Assembly: GCA_016703605.1 (NCBI GenBank) | Contig: JADJBU010000017.1 | Coordinates: forward strand, 12,973-76,972 | Source: Candidatus Villigracilis adiacens | Lineage (GTDB): Bacteria; Chloroflexota; Anaerolineae; Anaerolineales; Villigracilaceae | Length of the DNA: 64,000 bases | Direction: 5' to 3' | Program-made: the position numbers and the translations under genes | Shown: in pieces, positions 7,671-16,580 of the stretch | How positions within the stretch are numbered: position 1 is the stretch's first letter | Layout of the letters: every line of letters starts with the position of its first letter | Notes under the pieces: model-generated | What the model was told of the DNA's origin: nothing | Databases searched by the model: none | What the model saw: the letters and a program-made list of their open reading frames with translations, nothing else

Positions 7671-8765
7671 ATTTCCCTCTCCATCCTTTTCATCACATCT
7701 CTGGCTTGTGGGGGCACACCCACACCTCTTTCTCCGCCTGAGACCTCGGTCTTCGATTCTGACAGAACCGTGTACGGATTCTTCCCCTCCCCGCCCGAGG
7801 TATCGCTCGAAAGCATTTTTCAACTCTTTGAAGACATGGCGCAACATGGCGACTTCGTCCTCATCCAGCAAAACACCGATTGGGAGGGATTCGCCGCCAG
7901 CGTGGACGGCGAATCGCAACCCCGCACCGACCTCACCAATCAAATCACCCTGGCGCGGCAAAACAAGATCGGCTACATCTTCGTCCTCGACCCGCTCAAC
8001 GGCTTGAACCGCCGCGAGTTCGTCAACCTGCCCGCAGGCTGGGACGCGAATTTCGCAAACCCAAACGTCCGCGCCGCGCATAAAAATTTCGCCCTGTGGG
8101 TCCTGCGGAATTTTCATCCGCGTTATCTCGGTCTCGCCTCCGAGGTCAACACCTACATGGACGCCCACCCCGAGGACGCGCAAAACTTCATCAGCCTTTA
8201 CAACGAAATCTACGCGCTGGTCAAAGCCGAAGCGCCCGAAACGCAGGTCTTCGTCACCTTTCAGTGGGATGACCTGAACAACATGTGGGTCCAGCCTGAG
8301 GAGGGAGACAGGCAGCGCCTCTCCCCGAACTGGGAGCAGGTCGAAGCCTTCGAGCCGAATCTTGACCTGTGGGCGATCTCGACCTATCCCTACTTTGTAT
8401 TCAACGATGGGAACATCCCCGCCGATTACTACACCCCGCTTCTTGCCCGGACCGATAAACCGCTTGCCGTTGCCGAGGGCGGATTCTCGACCCAGGCAGT
8501 GGGACCCATCAACGGCTCGTCGGATGCGCAGGCGGCATATCTCAACGCCATCCACGGCCAGTTGGGACCGCGCCTTGTTTTCTGGGTCAACCTGCTGCTG
8601 ACAGACTTCAACCTGCAATCCTACGCCGAATTCCTGCCGTCCAAGGGACAAAGCGAACGCGACCTTGAAACCCTCGGCTACTTCGCCTATACAGGCTTGC
8701 AAAACTTCGACCGTTCCCCAAAACCCGCGTTGGAGGTTTGGGATCGATTTAGAAACGAGCGATAG
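7656..8765 (+). CDS. Lipoprotein with a glycoside-hydrolase-like TIM-barrel domain
   Basis: The protein has 369 residues. It opens with a signal peptide and lipobox (SLSILFITSLACGG, with Cys at about 19), so it should be lipid-anchored outside the membrane. The remainder has the pattern of a (beta/alpha)8 glycosidase, with 'YLGLASEVNTYMD' as a candidate acid/base strand and 'LAVAEGGFS' as a candidate nucleophile strand, resembling clan A enzymes. The exact GH family and sugar are not recognised. The ATG lies in the 3' arm of a hairpin terminator with no visible Shine-Dalgarno, so expression may be weak or controlled by that structure. Confidence 0.75.
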   Translation: MRRIFISLSILFITSLACGGTPTPLSPPETSVFDSDRTVYGFFPSPPEVSLESIFQLFEDMAQHGDFVLIQQNTDWEGFAASVDGESQPRTDLTNQITLARQNKIGYIFVLDPLNGLNRREFVNLPAGWDANFANPNVRAAHKNFALWVLRNFHPRYLGLASEVNTYMDAHPEDAQNFISLYNEIYALVKAEAPETQVFVTFQWDDLNNMWVQPEEGDRQRLSPNWEQVEAFEPNLDLWAISTYPYFVFNDGNIPADYYTPLLARTDKPLAVAEGGFSTQAVGPINGSSDAQAAYLNAIHGQLGPRLVFWVNLLLTDFNLQSYAEFLPSKGQSERDLETLGYFAYTGLQNFDRSPKPALEVWDRFRNER

Positions 8766-8771
8766 ATGTTC

Positions 8772-9557
8772 CTATGAATGCTTCGCCAAAAATGACATCA
8801 CCACATCGTTGAATTCATTGGGGCGTTCAACAGGCAGCGCGTGACGCGAATCCTGGATCACCACCAACCTTGCCTGCGGCATATTTGAGACGATTTTCTC
8901 CTTGTCGGATACCGGTGTGTAATCACCGTCAGCCGCGAGGATAAGCGTAGGCAGATCGATCTTATGGATGCGGTCAGTGATATTCCAACCCACAATTGCG
9001 CGTAAGGTATCGGCATAGGCGCGCGGGTCATTTTCCGACCAACGTTCCACGAATACTTCCCTCAGGCTGGCTTGTTCCTCTTTCACGAATAACCGTTTGC
9101 TCAATACCTCGCCCATTTTGCGCATCCCCAGCAGGCGGACGATGGCAAAGCGCAGGAAGACATTCCAGCGGTCCTTCATTGTGCGGACAACAACTTCGGA
9201 TCCGGCATTAACGATCACCAGGCTTTTTATCAATTCGGGATGATCCACTGCCAGTTGAAAGGCGATCATGCCGCCCAAGGAAATCCCAACCACATGGACT
9301 GGCGCGGCTCCAAGCAGCCTGATCAAATCAGCCGTATCCTTTGCAAAAAGCGGCATCGAGTAGGGTCCGGGCGGTTTCTGCGATTGACCGTGGCCTCGCA
9401 GGTCGAAGGAAATTACCCGATAATGTTTGGAAAAGAAAGGGGTTTGCATCTCCCAGTCGCGGGCGCTGGAGCCAAGCCCATGGATGAACAGGATGGGTGC
9501 GCCCTCACCTGTCGTTTCGTAATGCAGGTCGATCCCATTGATCTTTGCAGATGACAT
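8772..9557 (-). CDS. Alpha/beta hydrolase
   Basis: This is a 261-residue cytoplasmic alpha/beta-hydrolase fold protein. It shows the oxyanion segment 'LFIHGLGSSARDWE', the nucleophile elbow 'GISLGG' (Ser), an acid in 'LAADGDYTPV' and the terminal His in 'SRHALPVE'. The sequence resembles 3-oxoadipate enol-lactonase/BioH-type carboxylesterases, but the substrate is unknown. The start was set at the ATG at 9557 because AAAGGAG lies eight bases upstream; the open frame continues further upstream without homology. It converges with the lipoprotein gene on the other strand. Confidence 0.85.
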   Translation of the reverse strand: MSSAKINGIDLHYETTGEGAPILFIHGLGSSARDWEMQTPFFSKHYRVISFDLRGHGQSQKPPGPYSMPLFAKDTADLIRLLGAAPVHVVGISLGGMIAFQLAVDHPELIKSLVIVNAGSEVVVRTMKDRWNVFLRFAIVRLLGMRKMGEVLSKRLFVKEEQASLREVFVERWSENDPRAYADTLRAIVGWNITDRIHKIDLPTLILAADGDYTPVSDKEKIVSNMPQARLVVIQDSRHALPVERPNEFNDVVMSFLAKHS

Positions 9558-9595
9558 ATGATCTCCTTTGATTTCCAGGGCTGATACAACCGCGC

Positions 9596-10723
9596 TTATT
9601 GACACCCATTCGCCAATTGCTCTTCGAACGTCTCGGCAAAAACATGATAACCGGAGCCATCGCAGGCGGCGCGGAAGAAATAATAAGGCGACTCTTGCGG
9701 GAAGGCAACCGCCGCCAACGCTTCGATGCCGGGATTTGAAATAGGCGTGGGCGGCAGACCGGGGTTTTGATAGGTATTGTACGGCGAGACGACTTCCAGG
9801 TCGGCAAACGAAAGCGGACTCTTCCACCATGAGTTATTCTCCGCTTGATAGCCGAGCGCGTATTGGATTGTCGGGTCGGCGTCCAGTTTCATGCCGATGG
9901 CGAGACGGTTGAGATAGACCGAGGCGATCAATGCGGCTTCTTCGTTGTGAACCGCCTCACGCTGGACGATGGAGGCGAGGGTCACGGCTTCGGTCACGCT
10001 CAGGTTTTGGGCGGCGAATCCGTTCTGGAGATCGGTTGTAAGGTTGGCGTTGAAGTTGCGGGCGATGGCATCTAGCAGTTGAGTCACATCCGTTTCGCGG
10101 GGCAGGGTGTAGGTGTCGGGGAAGAAAAAGCCTTCCATCGTTGAAGGTGAGTCAAGGGCGAGGATTTGGGGCGGAAAGGCTGAGGCGGAGAGAAAATCTT
10201 CGGGGGCAATGGTCAAGCCCGAGGTCGGGAGAGAAGCGGCGATCTCCTCCATCCGCCAGCCGGGAAGAATCGTCAAGACTGCATCCGTCGGGGAAAATTT
10301 TTGGAGCGCCTGGGCGATGTCGATGACGGATTGAGCCGGGCTGAGGGTGAAGTCGCCGGATTGGATGCTGAGGTCGATGCCGGTGTAGATGGCATAATCC
10401 AAAAACGCATCCGCATTGGAGATGAAGAATTCGCTCTCAAGCCGGTCGCTAATCGAAGAGACCGATTCGCCCGGCTCGACGCGAAACGGACGTTCGCCCC
10501 CGTTCACGTCGAGCGGTGTGGTCAGTTCGTCGCCATGCGAAAGAAGGCGGGTTGCATATTCGATGCGGTCGGAGATGGATAAATGTTTCGCCGGGGGTCC
10601 GTATAACAACGAAGCCCGCGCGGGGACATAATAAAAGAACGCGAAGACGCACAGGAATACAACCAAAAGAAGCGCGGCAAGCGCGAAATAATATTGATTA
10701 CGGCGAAGGAAGCGGGAAGACAT
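9596..10723 (-). CDS. mltG: Endolytic murein transglycosylase MltG (YceG-like)
   Basis: The protein has 375 residues. An N-terminal transmembrane helix (about residues 13-33) is followed by a LysM-like portion and the YceG catalytic domain. The conserved core 'LASIVQREAVHNEEAALIA' contains the catalytic glutamate, followed by 'VYLNRLAIGMKLDADPTIQYALG' in part. The enzyme cleaves nascent glycan strands at the outer face of the membrane and helps set peptidoglycan strand length. A peptidoglycan enzyme suits a lineage reported to have thin or atypical walls. It lies downstream of ruvX on the same strand, a common pairing in bacteria, separated by a 14-bp tandem repeat. Confidence 0.92.
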   Translation of the reverse strand: MSSRFLRRNQYYFALAALLLVVFLCVFAFFYYVPARASLLYGPPAKHLSISDRIEYATRLLSHGDELTTPLDVNGGERPFRVEPGESVSSISDRLESEFFISNADAFLDYAIYTGIDLSIQSGDFTLSPAQSVIDIAQALQKFSPTDAVLTILPGWRMEEIAASLPTSGLTIAPEDFLSASAFPPQILALDSPSTMEGFFFPDTYTLPRETDVTQLLDAIARNFNANLTTDLQNGFAAQNLSVTEAVTLASIVQREAVHNEEAALIASVYLNRLAIGMKLDADPTIQYALGYQAENNSWWKSPLSFADLEVVSPYNTYQNPGLPPTPISNPGIEALAAVAFPQESPYYFFRAACDGSGYHVFAETFEEQLANGCQ

Positions 10724-10751
10724 TTTTATACTTCGACAGGCTCAGTACAAG

Positions 10752-10833
10752 TTTACGATTTTGGATTTACGATTTTGGATTTACGATTTTGGATTTACGA
10801 CGATTTTGGATTTACGATTTTGGATTTACGATT
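10752..10833. repeat. Tandem 14-bp repeat
   Basis: About five and a half copies of TTTACGATTTTGGA stand head to tail, with a short interruption (ACGACGATT) in the middle. They are preceded by 'CTTCGACAGGCTCAG', another common dispersed repeat. The array fills the gap between mltG and ruvX. It has no spacers and is not a CRISPR array. Confidence 0.85.
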
Positions 10834-10846
10834 CTCGTTTTACTCT

Positions 10847-11263
10847 TCACGCATCACGCTTTACTTCCAGATACGACTGCAAGATCACAACCGCCGCAAA
10901 TTCATCCTGATGACCGGCGCGCTTTTTGCGCGAAACTCCCAGCTCAATGCGGGCGGCGCGGGCGATTTGGGTGCTGTTCGATTCGTCCCACATGATGATT
11001 GGAATGTTCGTCTGGTTGCGAAGTTCATCCGCAAAGCGGCCGGCTCGACGCCCGGCGGGATTCGGATTCCCGTCCTCGTCGTAAGACTGCCCAACGACGA
11101 TCAATCCGACTTCATTCTGCGCGGCAATATCCGCCACCTGCGCGGCATCGATAACACGCGAAACGTGGTGAATGACTTTCAATGGGCTGGCAATCGTCGC
11201 GGTCGGGTCGCTGAGGGCAAGTCCGATGCGTTTTTCGCCGTGGTCAACTGCGAGAACTCTCAT
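10847..11263 (-). CDS. ruvX: Putative pre-16S rRNA nuclease / Holliday junction resolvase YqgF
   Basis: The protein has 138 residues, the normal YqgF/RuvX length. It has the RNase H-like fold signature: first Asp in 'MRVLAVDHGEKRIGLALSD', the strand 'GLIVVGQSYDEDGNPNP' and the last acidic position in 'RKKRAGHQDEFAAVVIL'. Family members trim the 5' end of 16S rRNA and may act on branched DNA. It probably heads an operon with mltG downstream. Confidence 0.9.
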   Translation of the reverse strand: MRVLAVDHGEKRIGLALSDPTATIASPLKVIHHVSRVIDAAQVADIAAQNEVGLIVVGQSYDEDGNPNPAGRRAGRFADELRNQTNIPIIMWDESNSTQIARAARIELGVSRKKRAGHQDEFAAVVILQSYLEVKRDA

Positions 11264-11326
11264 GGTGGTTAGTCGAGTAGTTAAATAGTCGAGTGGTTGG
11301 ATAGTCGTTGCGGCAAGGGTGTGTCA

Positions 11327-12811
11327 TTAATTCACATCAATAGAAATATTAAATGGAATCAGCGGCAGCCACTTCCACCACGAAGGCGTGATAATGATCT
11401 CCGGTTCATTTTGCAGGGACAAAGTCTCCCTGACTGCCGCCGCCGCGCGACCGATCCCCCTACCGCGGATGAGGTTGTAGACCTGCATCAGGTCCACATC
11501 TCGTAATGTGGCTTGTGATGCCTGCAACGCGAAGCGGGTGATGCCGGTCGAATCGGTGAACGGAGTCTCGAGCGGCGCAAGGGTCATCTCGCCGTTTGGG
11601 GAAAATCCCTGCGGGATGGCGGCCCTCACCGCGGAACCGACAAGGGCTTCAAGATGATCCGCCAGAATGTAATGCGCCGTAAACTCTGCCTGCAATGATA
11701 AAGTCACCTCCGCGCCCGCCTGACCCGCCGGGGGTGAATATACTTCGTTTTGAATCGTTACAACCTTCAAGGTGTCTGCGATAAACAAGTCGCCTGCGCC
11801 AAGACCGGCGCGGATTTGTTCTTCCGCAAGATTGCGCAATTCGTTCAAAGCCTCCTCGCGCAATCTTGAACGGTCCGCTTCGGTCGCGCCGGGGACGTCT
11901 TCATTCGTACCGCCCGAGGTTGGCTCCGGGTTCGTAACCTTCACCGAAAGCCCAAGCGTCCCTTCGATGATCGTGATCGCGTTCGCTTCGACATTTCCAA
12001 TTTCGCCAGCCTCCGCCGCCTCTATCTTAACCTCGACAATTTCATCCGAACCTGCGGGCAGCCGCGCATCGTTCAACGTGACAAACCGGGCGAGCGTATT
12101 CGTCGTCACCACCGTCCCAGCCGGGATGAGAATCTCCTCCGCGCCCGAGTTCGCGAACTGGGCAATGCCGGTCGCTTTCGACCTGGGCGCTGAAATAAGG
12201 CTCGACACAACAAGAGTCCGCTCATGAGAGACCGTCATCGAAACCGTCTGCGCGGGGATCTCCCCGTTCAGGGATACCGCTTCCACCGCCGGGCTGGCAT
12301 TGACGGGAATGGTCAAAGAAATAACCTGCGCTTCGGGATTCAAAACCACCTCGGCTCGCGGGATGAACAAACCTGCCAGCGCCAGAACAGCCGCGACCCC
12401 CGTTGCGAACGCAAGCACCCGCCCCGGAAGGGATGTTCTCCACGCGGGTTCTTTGAGTTGGACATTTTCCCGCAGAAGACGCAAGCCCTTACGCGGAGGC
12501 CGCGGTTCTTTCCGCGCCCGGGGCGGTGACTCAGCCCAGGCATTCAACTGCGCCGCAGCCGCAGACTTGAAAACCGGAATCCCGAGCGACTCGGCATCCC
12601 GCCGCACGTTGTTCCATTTGGTCACCAGACCCAACTGCGCCCCAAGCGAATCCGCGTGACGCTGCAGGACTTTCAAATCCAGCAGGCGCAGCGAGACCTT
12701 CTCGTATTTGGGCCACACCAGCAAAATGCGCGGAGTCTTCGCCCACGACAATTTATCGCGGACGGAGATCAGGTCGTCGTGAGATTCGAGGGTGATGATT
12801 TTGGTTTTCAA
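11327..12811 (-). CDS. Baseplate J/gp47-like membrane protein
   Basis: The protein has 494 residues. The N-terminal 90 or so are a soluble alpha/beta segment; one transmembrane helix follows (about residues 130-150, 'VLAFATGVAAVLALAGLFI'). The rest resembles baseplate J-like beta-rich domains: 'IPAGTVVTT', 'GEIGNVEANAI' and 'TSGGTNEDVPGATEADRSRL' are the family's typical turns. In phages and contractile injection systems J proteins build the baseplate wedge. This single-TM form occurs as a stand-alone gene in Chloroflexota, and no tail or sheath genes are nearby, so an envelope or surface role is likelier. Function is unknown. Confidence 0.75.
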   Translation of the reverse strand: MKTKIITLESHDDLISVRDKLSWAKTPRILLVWPKYEKVSLRLLDLKVLQRHADSLGAQLGLVTKWNNVRRDAESLGIPVFKSAAAAQLNAWAESPPRARKEPRPPRKGLRLLRENVQLKEPAWRTSLPGRVLAFATGVAAVLALAGLFIPRAEVVLNPEAQVISLTIPVNASPAVEAVSLNGEIPAQTVSMTVSHERTLVVSSLISAPRSKATGIAQFANSGAEEILIPAGTVVTTNTLARFVTLNDARLPAGSDEIVEVKIEAAEAGEIGNVEANAITIIEGTLGLSVKVTNPEPTSGGTNEDVPGATEADRSRLREEALNELRNLAEEQIRAGLGAGDLFIADTLKVVTIQNEVYSPPAGQAGAEVTLSLQAEFTAHYILADHLEALVGSAVRAAIPQGFSPNGEMTLAPLETPFTDSTGITRFALQASQATLRDVDLMQVYNLIRGRGIGRAAAAVRETLSLQNEPEIIITPSWWKWLPLIPFNISIDVN

Positions 12812-12822
12812 GGGGTAGTTTG

Positions 12823-12884
12823 GTGGTCAATTGGTCAATTGGTCTTTTGGTCGGATGGTCTGGTAGTCGAATGGTCGTTTCAAC
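12823..12884. repeat. Low-complexity 'TGGTC' repeat
   Basis: Imperfect units around GGTCAATTGGTC, GGTCTTTTGGTCGGATGGTC and GGTAGTCGAATGGTCG run through the gap between the baseplate-J gene and the cysteine desulfurase. A shorter relative with 'TAGTCGAGT' units lies at 11266-11310. Confidence 0.6.
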
Positions 12885-14025
12885 GATTCAGGTTTCTTGC
12901 TTTTTCGATGAGGGGTGGCAATGATTCAAGGAAAGATTCGACATGCTGCGGGGTTGTATCCATGCCAAGTGTGATTCGCAGCGAACCCAACGCCCAGTCA
13001 TTGGAATAGCCCAATGCCTTGATGACCTCGCTCGGTTCTGGGTTGCCGGTCTTGCAGGCAGACCCGGAGGAGCAGGCAAATCCCGCCGCATCGAGCAGTT
13101 GCAGGAGCAGGTTGCCGTCCACATCCTTGAAGACGAACGAAGCGTGATTGGGCAGGCGTTTTTCGGGCTGCCCCGTAAGTTTCGAGTCGGGGATCGATTC
13201 CAGAACCGTCCCAATGATGTGATCCCTCAACGGCTTGACGTGCGCCGTCCGCGCCTCGCGTTCTTCGGCGGCGAGTTTCAACGCTTCGGCAAAACCGACG
13301 ATATACGGCACGTTATGAGTCCCAGCCCGCAGGCTGAACTCCTGGCTCCCGCCGGTAAGATGCGGAACCAGATTCGTCCCCTTGCGGACGTACAACGCGC
13401 CGACCCCTTTTGGTCCGTAGAATTTATGCCCGCCCAGCGACATCAAATCCACACCGAGTTTGGTCACATCCACATCGAGATAGGCGGCGGCTTGCACGGC
13501 ATCGGTGTGGAAGAGGATGTTGTTTGCCTTCGCCGTTGCTGCCAAATCCGCAATCGGGTTGATCGTGCCGATCTCATTGTTGGCATACATCACCGAAGCC
13601 ATGGTCGTGTTATTGCAAACCGCCTTTGCCAGCGACTCAACTGTGACCATGCCATGCCCGTCCACGTCCAGCCATTCGAGCAGGAAGCCGAATTCCTTTT
13701 CGAGTTGAATCGCCGTCTTGCTCACGGCGGGATGCTCGGTCTTCGCCGTCAGGATCCATTTGGTCGAATCTTTGCGCGCCGTCATCGCGCCGCGCAAGGC
13801 AAGGTTATCCGCTTCGGAGCCGCCGGAGGTGAAGACGATCTCATCGGGGCGGCATCCCAGAACAGACGCGACCTTCTCCCGCGCCTCATCCACCGCCGAC
13901 TCGGCTTTCTGCCCAAAGCGGTGAATGGACGACGGATTCCCAAACGACTCGCGGAAATACGGCATCATCTTCGCAAGCACGCTCTTGTGGATGGGAGTGG
14001 TGGCGGCATAATCCAGATAAATCAT
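12880..14025 (-). CDS. Cysteine desulfurase, NifS/IscS family
   Basis: This is a 381-residue PLP enzyme. It opens with 'MIYLDYAATTPIHKSV', the usual NifS/IscS start. It has the PLP lysine in 'SLGGHKFYGPKGVGALY', 'HTDAVQAAAYLDVDV', and the catalytic cysteine loop 'GFACSSGSACKTGNPEPS'. It releases sulfur from cysteine as a persulfide for Fe-S clusters, tRNA thiolation or cofactor synthesis; some members also handle selenocysteine. The ATG at 14025 was chosen because the open frame upstream runs into a repeat. No IscU or MnmA gene is adjacent. Confidence 0.93.
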   Translation of the reverse strand: MIYLDYAATTPIHKSVLAKMMPYFRESFGNPSSIHRFGQKAESAVDEAREKVASVLGCRPDEIVFTSGGSEADNLALRGAMTARKDSTKWILTAKTEHPAVSKTAIQLEKEFGFLLEWLDVDGHGMVTVESLAKAVCNNTTMASVMYANNEIGTINPIADLAATAKANNILFHTDAVQAAAYLDVDVTKLGVDLMSLGGHKFYGPKGVGALYVRKGTNLVPHLTGGSQEFSLRAGTHNVPYIVGFAEALKLAAEEREARTAHVKPLRDHIIGTVLESIPDSKLTGQPEKRLPNHASFVFKDVDGNLLLQLLDAAGFACSSGSACKTGNPEPSEVIKALGYSNDWALGSLRITLGMDTTPQHVESFLESLPPLIEKARNLNR

Positions 14026-14060
14026 GGCTGGGATTATACCCGCGCAGAGGGTGCGTCGCA

Positions 14061-14164
14061 GTACGACAAAGTTCACTTTGTCCCGCCGCTTTCGCAAGGT
14101 AAACCTTGCGGTACAACAAAGTTCACTTTGTCACCCCGCCATCGCAAGGTGAACCTTGCAGTAC
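14061..14164. repeat. Two tandem copies of a 50-bp palindromic unit
   Basis: Units at 14061-14110 and 14111-14160 each contain GTAC(A/G)ACAAAGTTCACTTTGT and TCGCAAGGT(A/G)AACCTTGC. Each half is itself a palindrome (ACAAAGT/ACTTTGT and GCAAGGT/ACCTTGC). A further GTAC begins at 14161. Related 'GTACCGCAAG' hairpins occur at 26815-26875 and 62408-62435. Confidence 0.8.
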
Positions 14165-14186
14165 ATGAGAATGATAAAATCACCTC

Positions 14187-15827
14187 ATGCGTAATCACTG
14201 GCTGAGAATTACGGGAGGATTTTTCGGAACCATCGTCATCCTCCTGATGCTATTTGCGAATCAACTGGGGCTGGAAAGTTTCCCCACCTGGGGGGCGCGC
14301 CGGACGGCGATATTGCTCGCCGGGTTTTTGCTGGTCGTCGTTTCCCTGCTCTACCGCGAAGACAACTTCATCGGCAGGACTCTCAACTCAACCGGCGGGC
14401 GTTTTTATATCGCGCTCCTTGCGCTGAACGCGGGCATCGTCCTCACCTACCTCTGGTTCGCCTCAGACGGATTATGGAAATCCCTGCCCAACGAGACAGA
14501 CTACATCGACCTGCAAGCGAACGCCTTTGCCAAAGGTCAGATCGAACTGGACGTTCAACCTGACCCGGCATTATTGGAGTTCAAAGATGAAAGCCTGTAC
14601 GAACCCGTCAACCGCGAAGGGATTCCCGTTTTGTGGGACGCGACTCTTTACAACGAAAAATACTATCTCTACTGGGGTCCCGCGCCCGCGCTCGTCATCG
14701 CCCCGATCAAATTGATCCACAAGGAAGACCTCGGCGATAAACTGCTTTGCCTGCTCTTTCTTGCCGGGACACTTCTTTTCCTCAACCTCATCATCCTTTA
14801 TTTGCGAAAGAGATATTTCGAGCACATCCCGCATTGGGCGATTCTCGCCGCGGTCGCATTTGCGGGCTTGGTCAACCCAATGCCGTATGTGCTGGTCGAG
14901 GGACGCATCTACGAAGCCGCCATCGTCGCCGCGCAATTCTTCCTCGTGGGTGGATTTTATTTCCTCCTGCCCGCGCTCGATAAACCGACGAAGTTCCGCC
15001 TCATCCTCGCCGGGACCTTTTTCGCCCTCGCCATCGGTTCGCGTACGACGGTTCTTCCCGCCATCGGTCTGCTCTCGATCCTTTTCCTCATCTGGGCGAT
15101 TCAAACCCAACGCCCACTCCTTATCCCCATCCTGATTTCGTTCGCCGCTCCCCTCCTGGTCGGCGGATTGATGTATGGCTGGTACAACCATGCGCGGTTC
15201 GATTCATTTACCGAGTTCGGTTATCGCTATCAACTCACCAGTTACAACCTGTACGAAAAGATCGGCGAAACTTTTGCCATCGAATACATCCCGCCCAATC
15301 TCTACAAAACCATCCTCAACCCGCTCGAAAGACGCGACACCTTCCCGCGCCTCTTCCCCACCCGCTGGTCGGGTCCCGGCTGGCTGACGGACTATCATCC
15401 CAAAATGTACCTGACCTACACCGAAAACATCACAGGGATTCTCGTCAGCAGTCCATTCGCCCTGCTTGCCCTGCTATCATTCGTCAAGCCGCGGAAAGAC
15501 CTGCGCTGGGTTTTGGCTTCGCTCTCTATCTCCTTTCTCGCCGTCTTCTTCACCCTGCAAGCCTTCTTCTTTATCGCCATGCGCTACATGCTCGACGCAA
15601 TTCCAACCCTCAGCCTGCTTGCCGTGATCGGGTTCTGGCATGGGTTCGACGTGTTCAAAAATCAAAAAGCCTACACGGTTGCGGCTTCCATCGTCCTGAT
15701 GTTCACCATCGCCGTCAGTCTGATCATTTCCTACTCCGGTAATTTGGAGTTATTCCGCATCCACAACCCCGACCTCGTCCAGCGCCTGGCATGGACGTTC
15801 GATACCCTCTTCAAATATTCACGGTAA
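14187..15827 (+). CDS. Polytopic membrane protein, GT-C glycosyltransferase-like
   Basis: The protein has 546 residues and about eleven predicted hydrophobic helices. A long extracytoplasmic loop after the third helix contains 'NETDYIDLQANAFAKGQIEL' and 'YEPVNREGIPVLWDA'. An acidic pair in the first large outer loop plus many helices is the pattern of lipid-linked sugar transferases such as the mannosyl- or arabinosyltransferases, so a role in surface glycan assembly is likely. No exact family or donor is recognised, and the gene is single, with no glycan operon around it. Confidence 0.7.
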   Translation: MRNHWLRITGGFFGTIVILLMLFANQLGLESFPTWGARRTAILLAGFLLVVVSLLYREDNFIGRTLNSTGGRFYIALLALNAGIVLTYLWFASDGLWKSLPNETDYIDLQANAFAKGQIELDVQPDPALLEFKDESLYEPVNREGIPVLWDATLYNEKYYLYWGPAPALVIAPIKLIHKEDLGDKLLCLLFLAGTLLFLNLIILYLRKRYFEHIPHWAILAAVAFAGLVNPMPYVLVEGRIYEAAIVAAQFFLVGGFYFLLPALDKPTKFRLILAGTFFALAIGSRTTVLPAIGLLSILFLIWAIQTQRPLLIPILISFAAPLLVGGLMYGWYNHARFDSFTEFGYRYQLTSYNLYEKIGETFAIEYIPPNLYKTILNPLERRDTFPRLFPTRWSGPGWLTDYHPKMYLTYTENITGILVSSPFALLALLSFVKPRKDLRWVLASLSISFLAVFFTLQAFFFIAMRYMLDAIPTLSLLAVIGFWHGFDVFKNQKAYTVAASIVLMFTIAVSLIISYSGNLELFRIHNPDLVQRLAWTFDTLFKYSR

Positions 15828-15974
15828 CTTTAATTGCAACTACCCGGCATAACGAAAACATGAGGGTAACATCATTATCAAAATCGGCTCTTCCGTAATC
15901 GACGGGAAAGAGCTTTACCACGAAGGTCACAAAGTACACAAATTTTCAACCTGCCGCCGTCGCGCATCCCCACA

Positions 15975-16490
15975 TCACAACAGCCCGATCATCACCTTGT
16001 TCGGGCGCACCAGAAGCATCGGCACGCTGAGATTCAACTGCGGCACATAGGGATTCGTAATCTCCGCCTCGTACAACGACATCCAGGTCGTATTCATCAC
16101 ATCCAGTCCGGCGGCAATATCCGTGGCGGTCGAAATGCGCAGGAGCGATTTGATCTCGAACGACCCCGCCAGCGCCTGCACGGGCTGCATCCGCCGGTTG
16201 GCTTCCGAAGCGTCGTAATCGAGCGAGTCATGCGCAGGCGGCGCCAGGTGAAAGGCAATCACCTCGGAAGTGGGAATGAAGACCTCCTCTTTCGCATACG
16301 TGCGCGGCGGCGAACCTGCCAGCTGAATAATGTTTCCCTTGAAAACATGGATGAAATTCGGCACGCCCTGCGTCCGCAGCCAGATGCTGACGCGCGCCGA
16401 TTCCCGCAGGACGATTTCCCCGCGTATCAATGAAGTTTGGGTATAAACAAAAACAGTGGATGATTTTTCGTCCGGCGCAAGTTCTCTCAT
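15975..16490 (-). CDS. Conserved hypothetical protein
   Basis: This 171-residue soluble protein is not one I recognise. It starts MRELAPDEKSSTVFVYTQ and is rich in beta-forming stretches ('SLIRGEIVLRESARVSIWL', 'FIHVFKGNIIQLAG', 'EEVFIPTSEVIAFHLAPP'). It has no signal peptide, no transmembrane helix and no cysteine, and looks like a small beta-sandwich or ligand-sensing domain. It is transcribed away from recJ, with about 90 bases between the two starts. Confidence 0.7.
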   Translation of the reverse strand: MRELAPDEKSSTVFVYTQTSLIRGEIVLRESARVSIWLRTQGVPNFIHVFKGNIIQLAGSPPRTYAKEEVFIPTSEVIAFHLAPPAHDSLDYDASEANRRMQPVQALAGSFEIKSLLRISTATDIAAGLDVMNTTWMSLYEAEITNPYVPQLNLSVPMLLVRPNKVMIGLL

Positions 16491-16580
16491 GAGGATACTC
16501 CTGCGTAAATTATACCCGCCTCAATACCCATCCGCGCCCTTCCTTGAGAGTCGGGACTCGTTTATACTCGCGCAACCAAT

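Noticed and set aside
10752..10833. CRISPR array
   Set aside because: The 14-bp units are directly adjacent with no spacers, and there are no cas genes.
11327..12811. Prophage or contractile injection system based on the baseplate-J gene
   Set aside because: No sheath, tube, spike or terminase gene is within reach; single baseplate-J-like membrane proteins are common in Chloroflexota.
14061..14164. CRISPR or attachment site
   Set aside because: Only two 50-bp palindromic units and a partial third, with no spacers, integrase or flanking tRNA.
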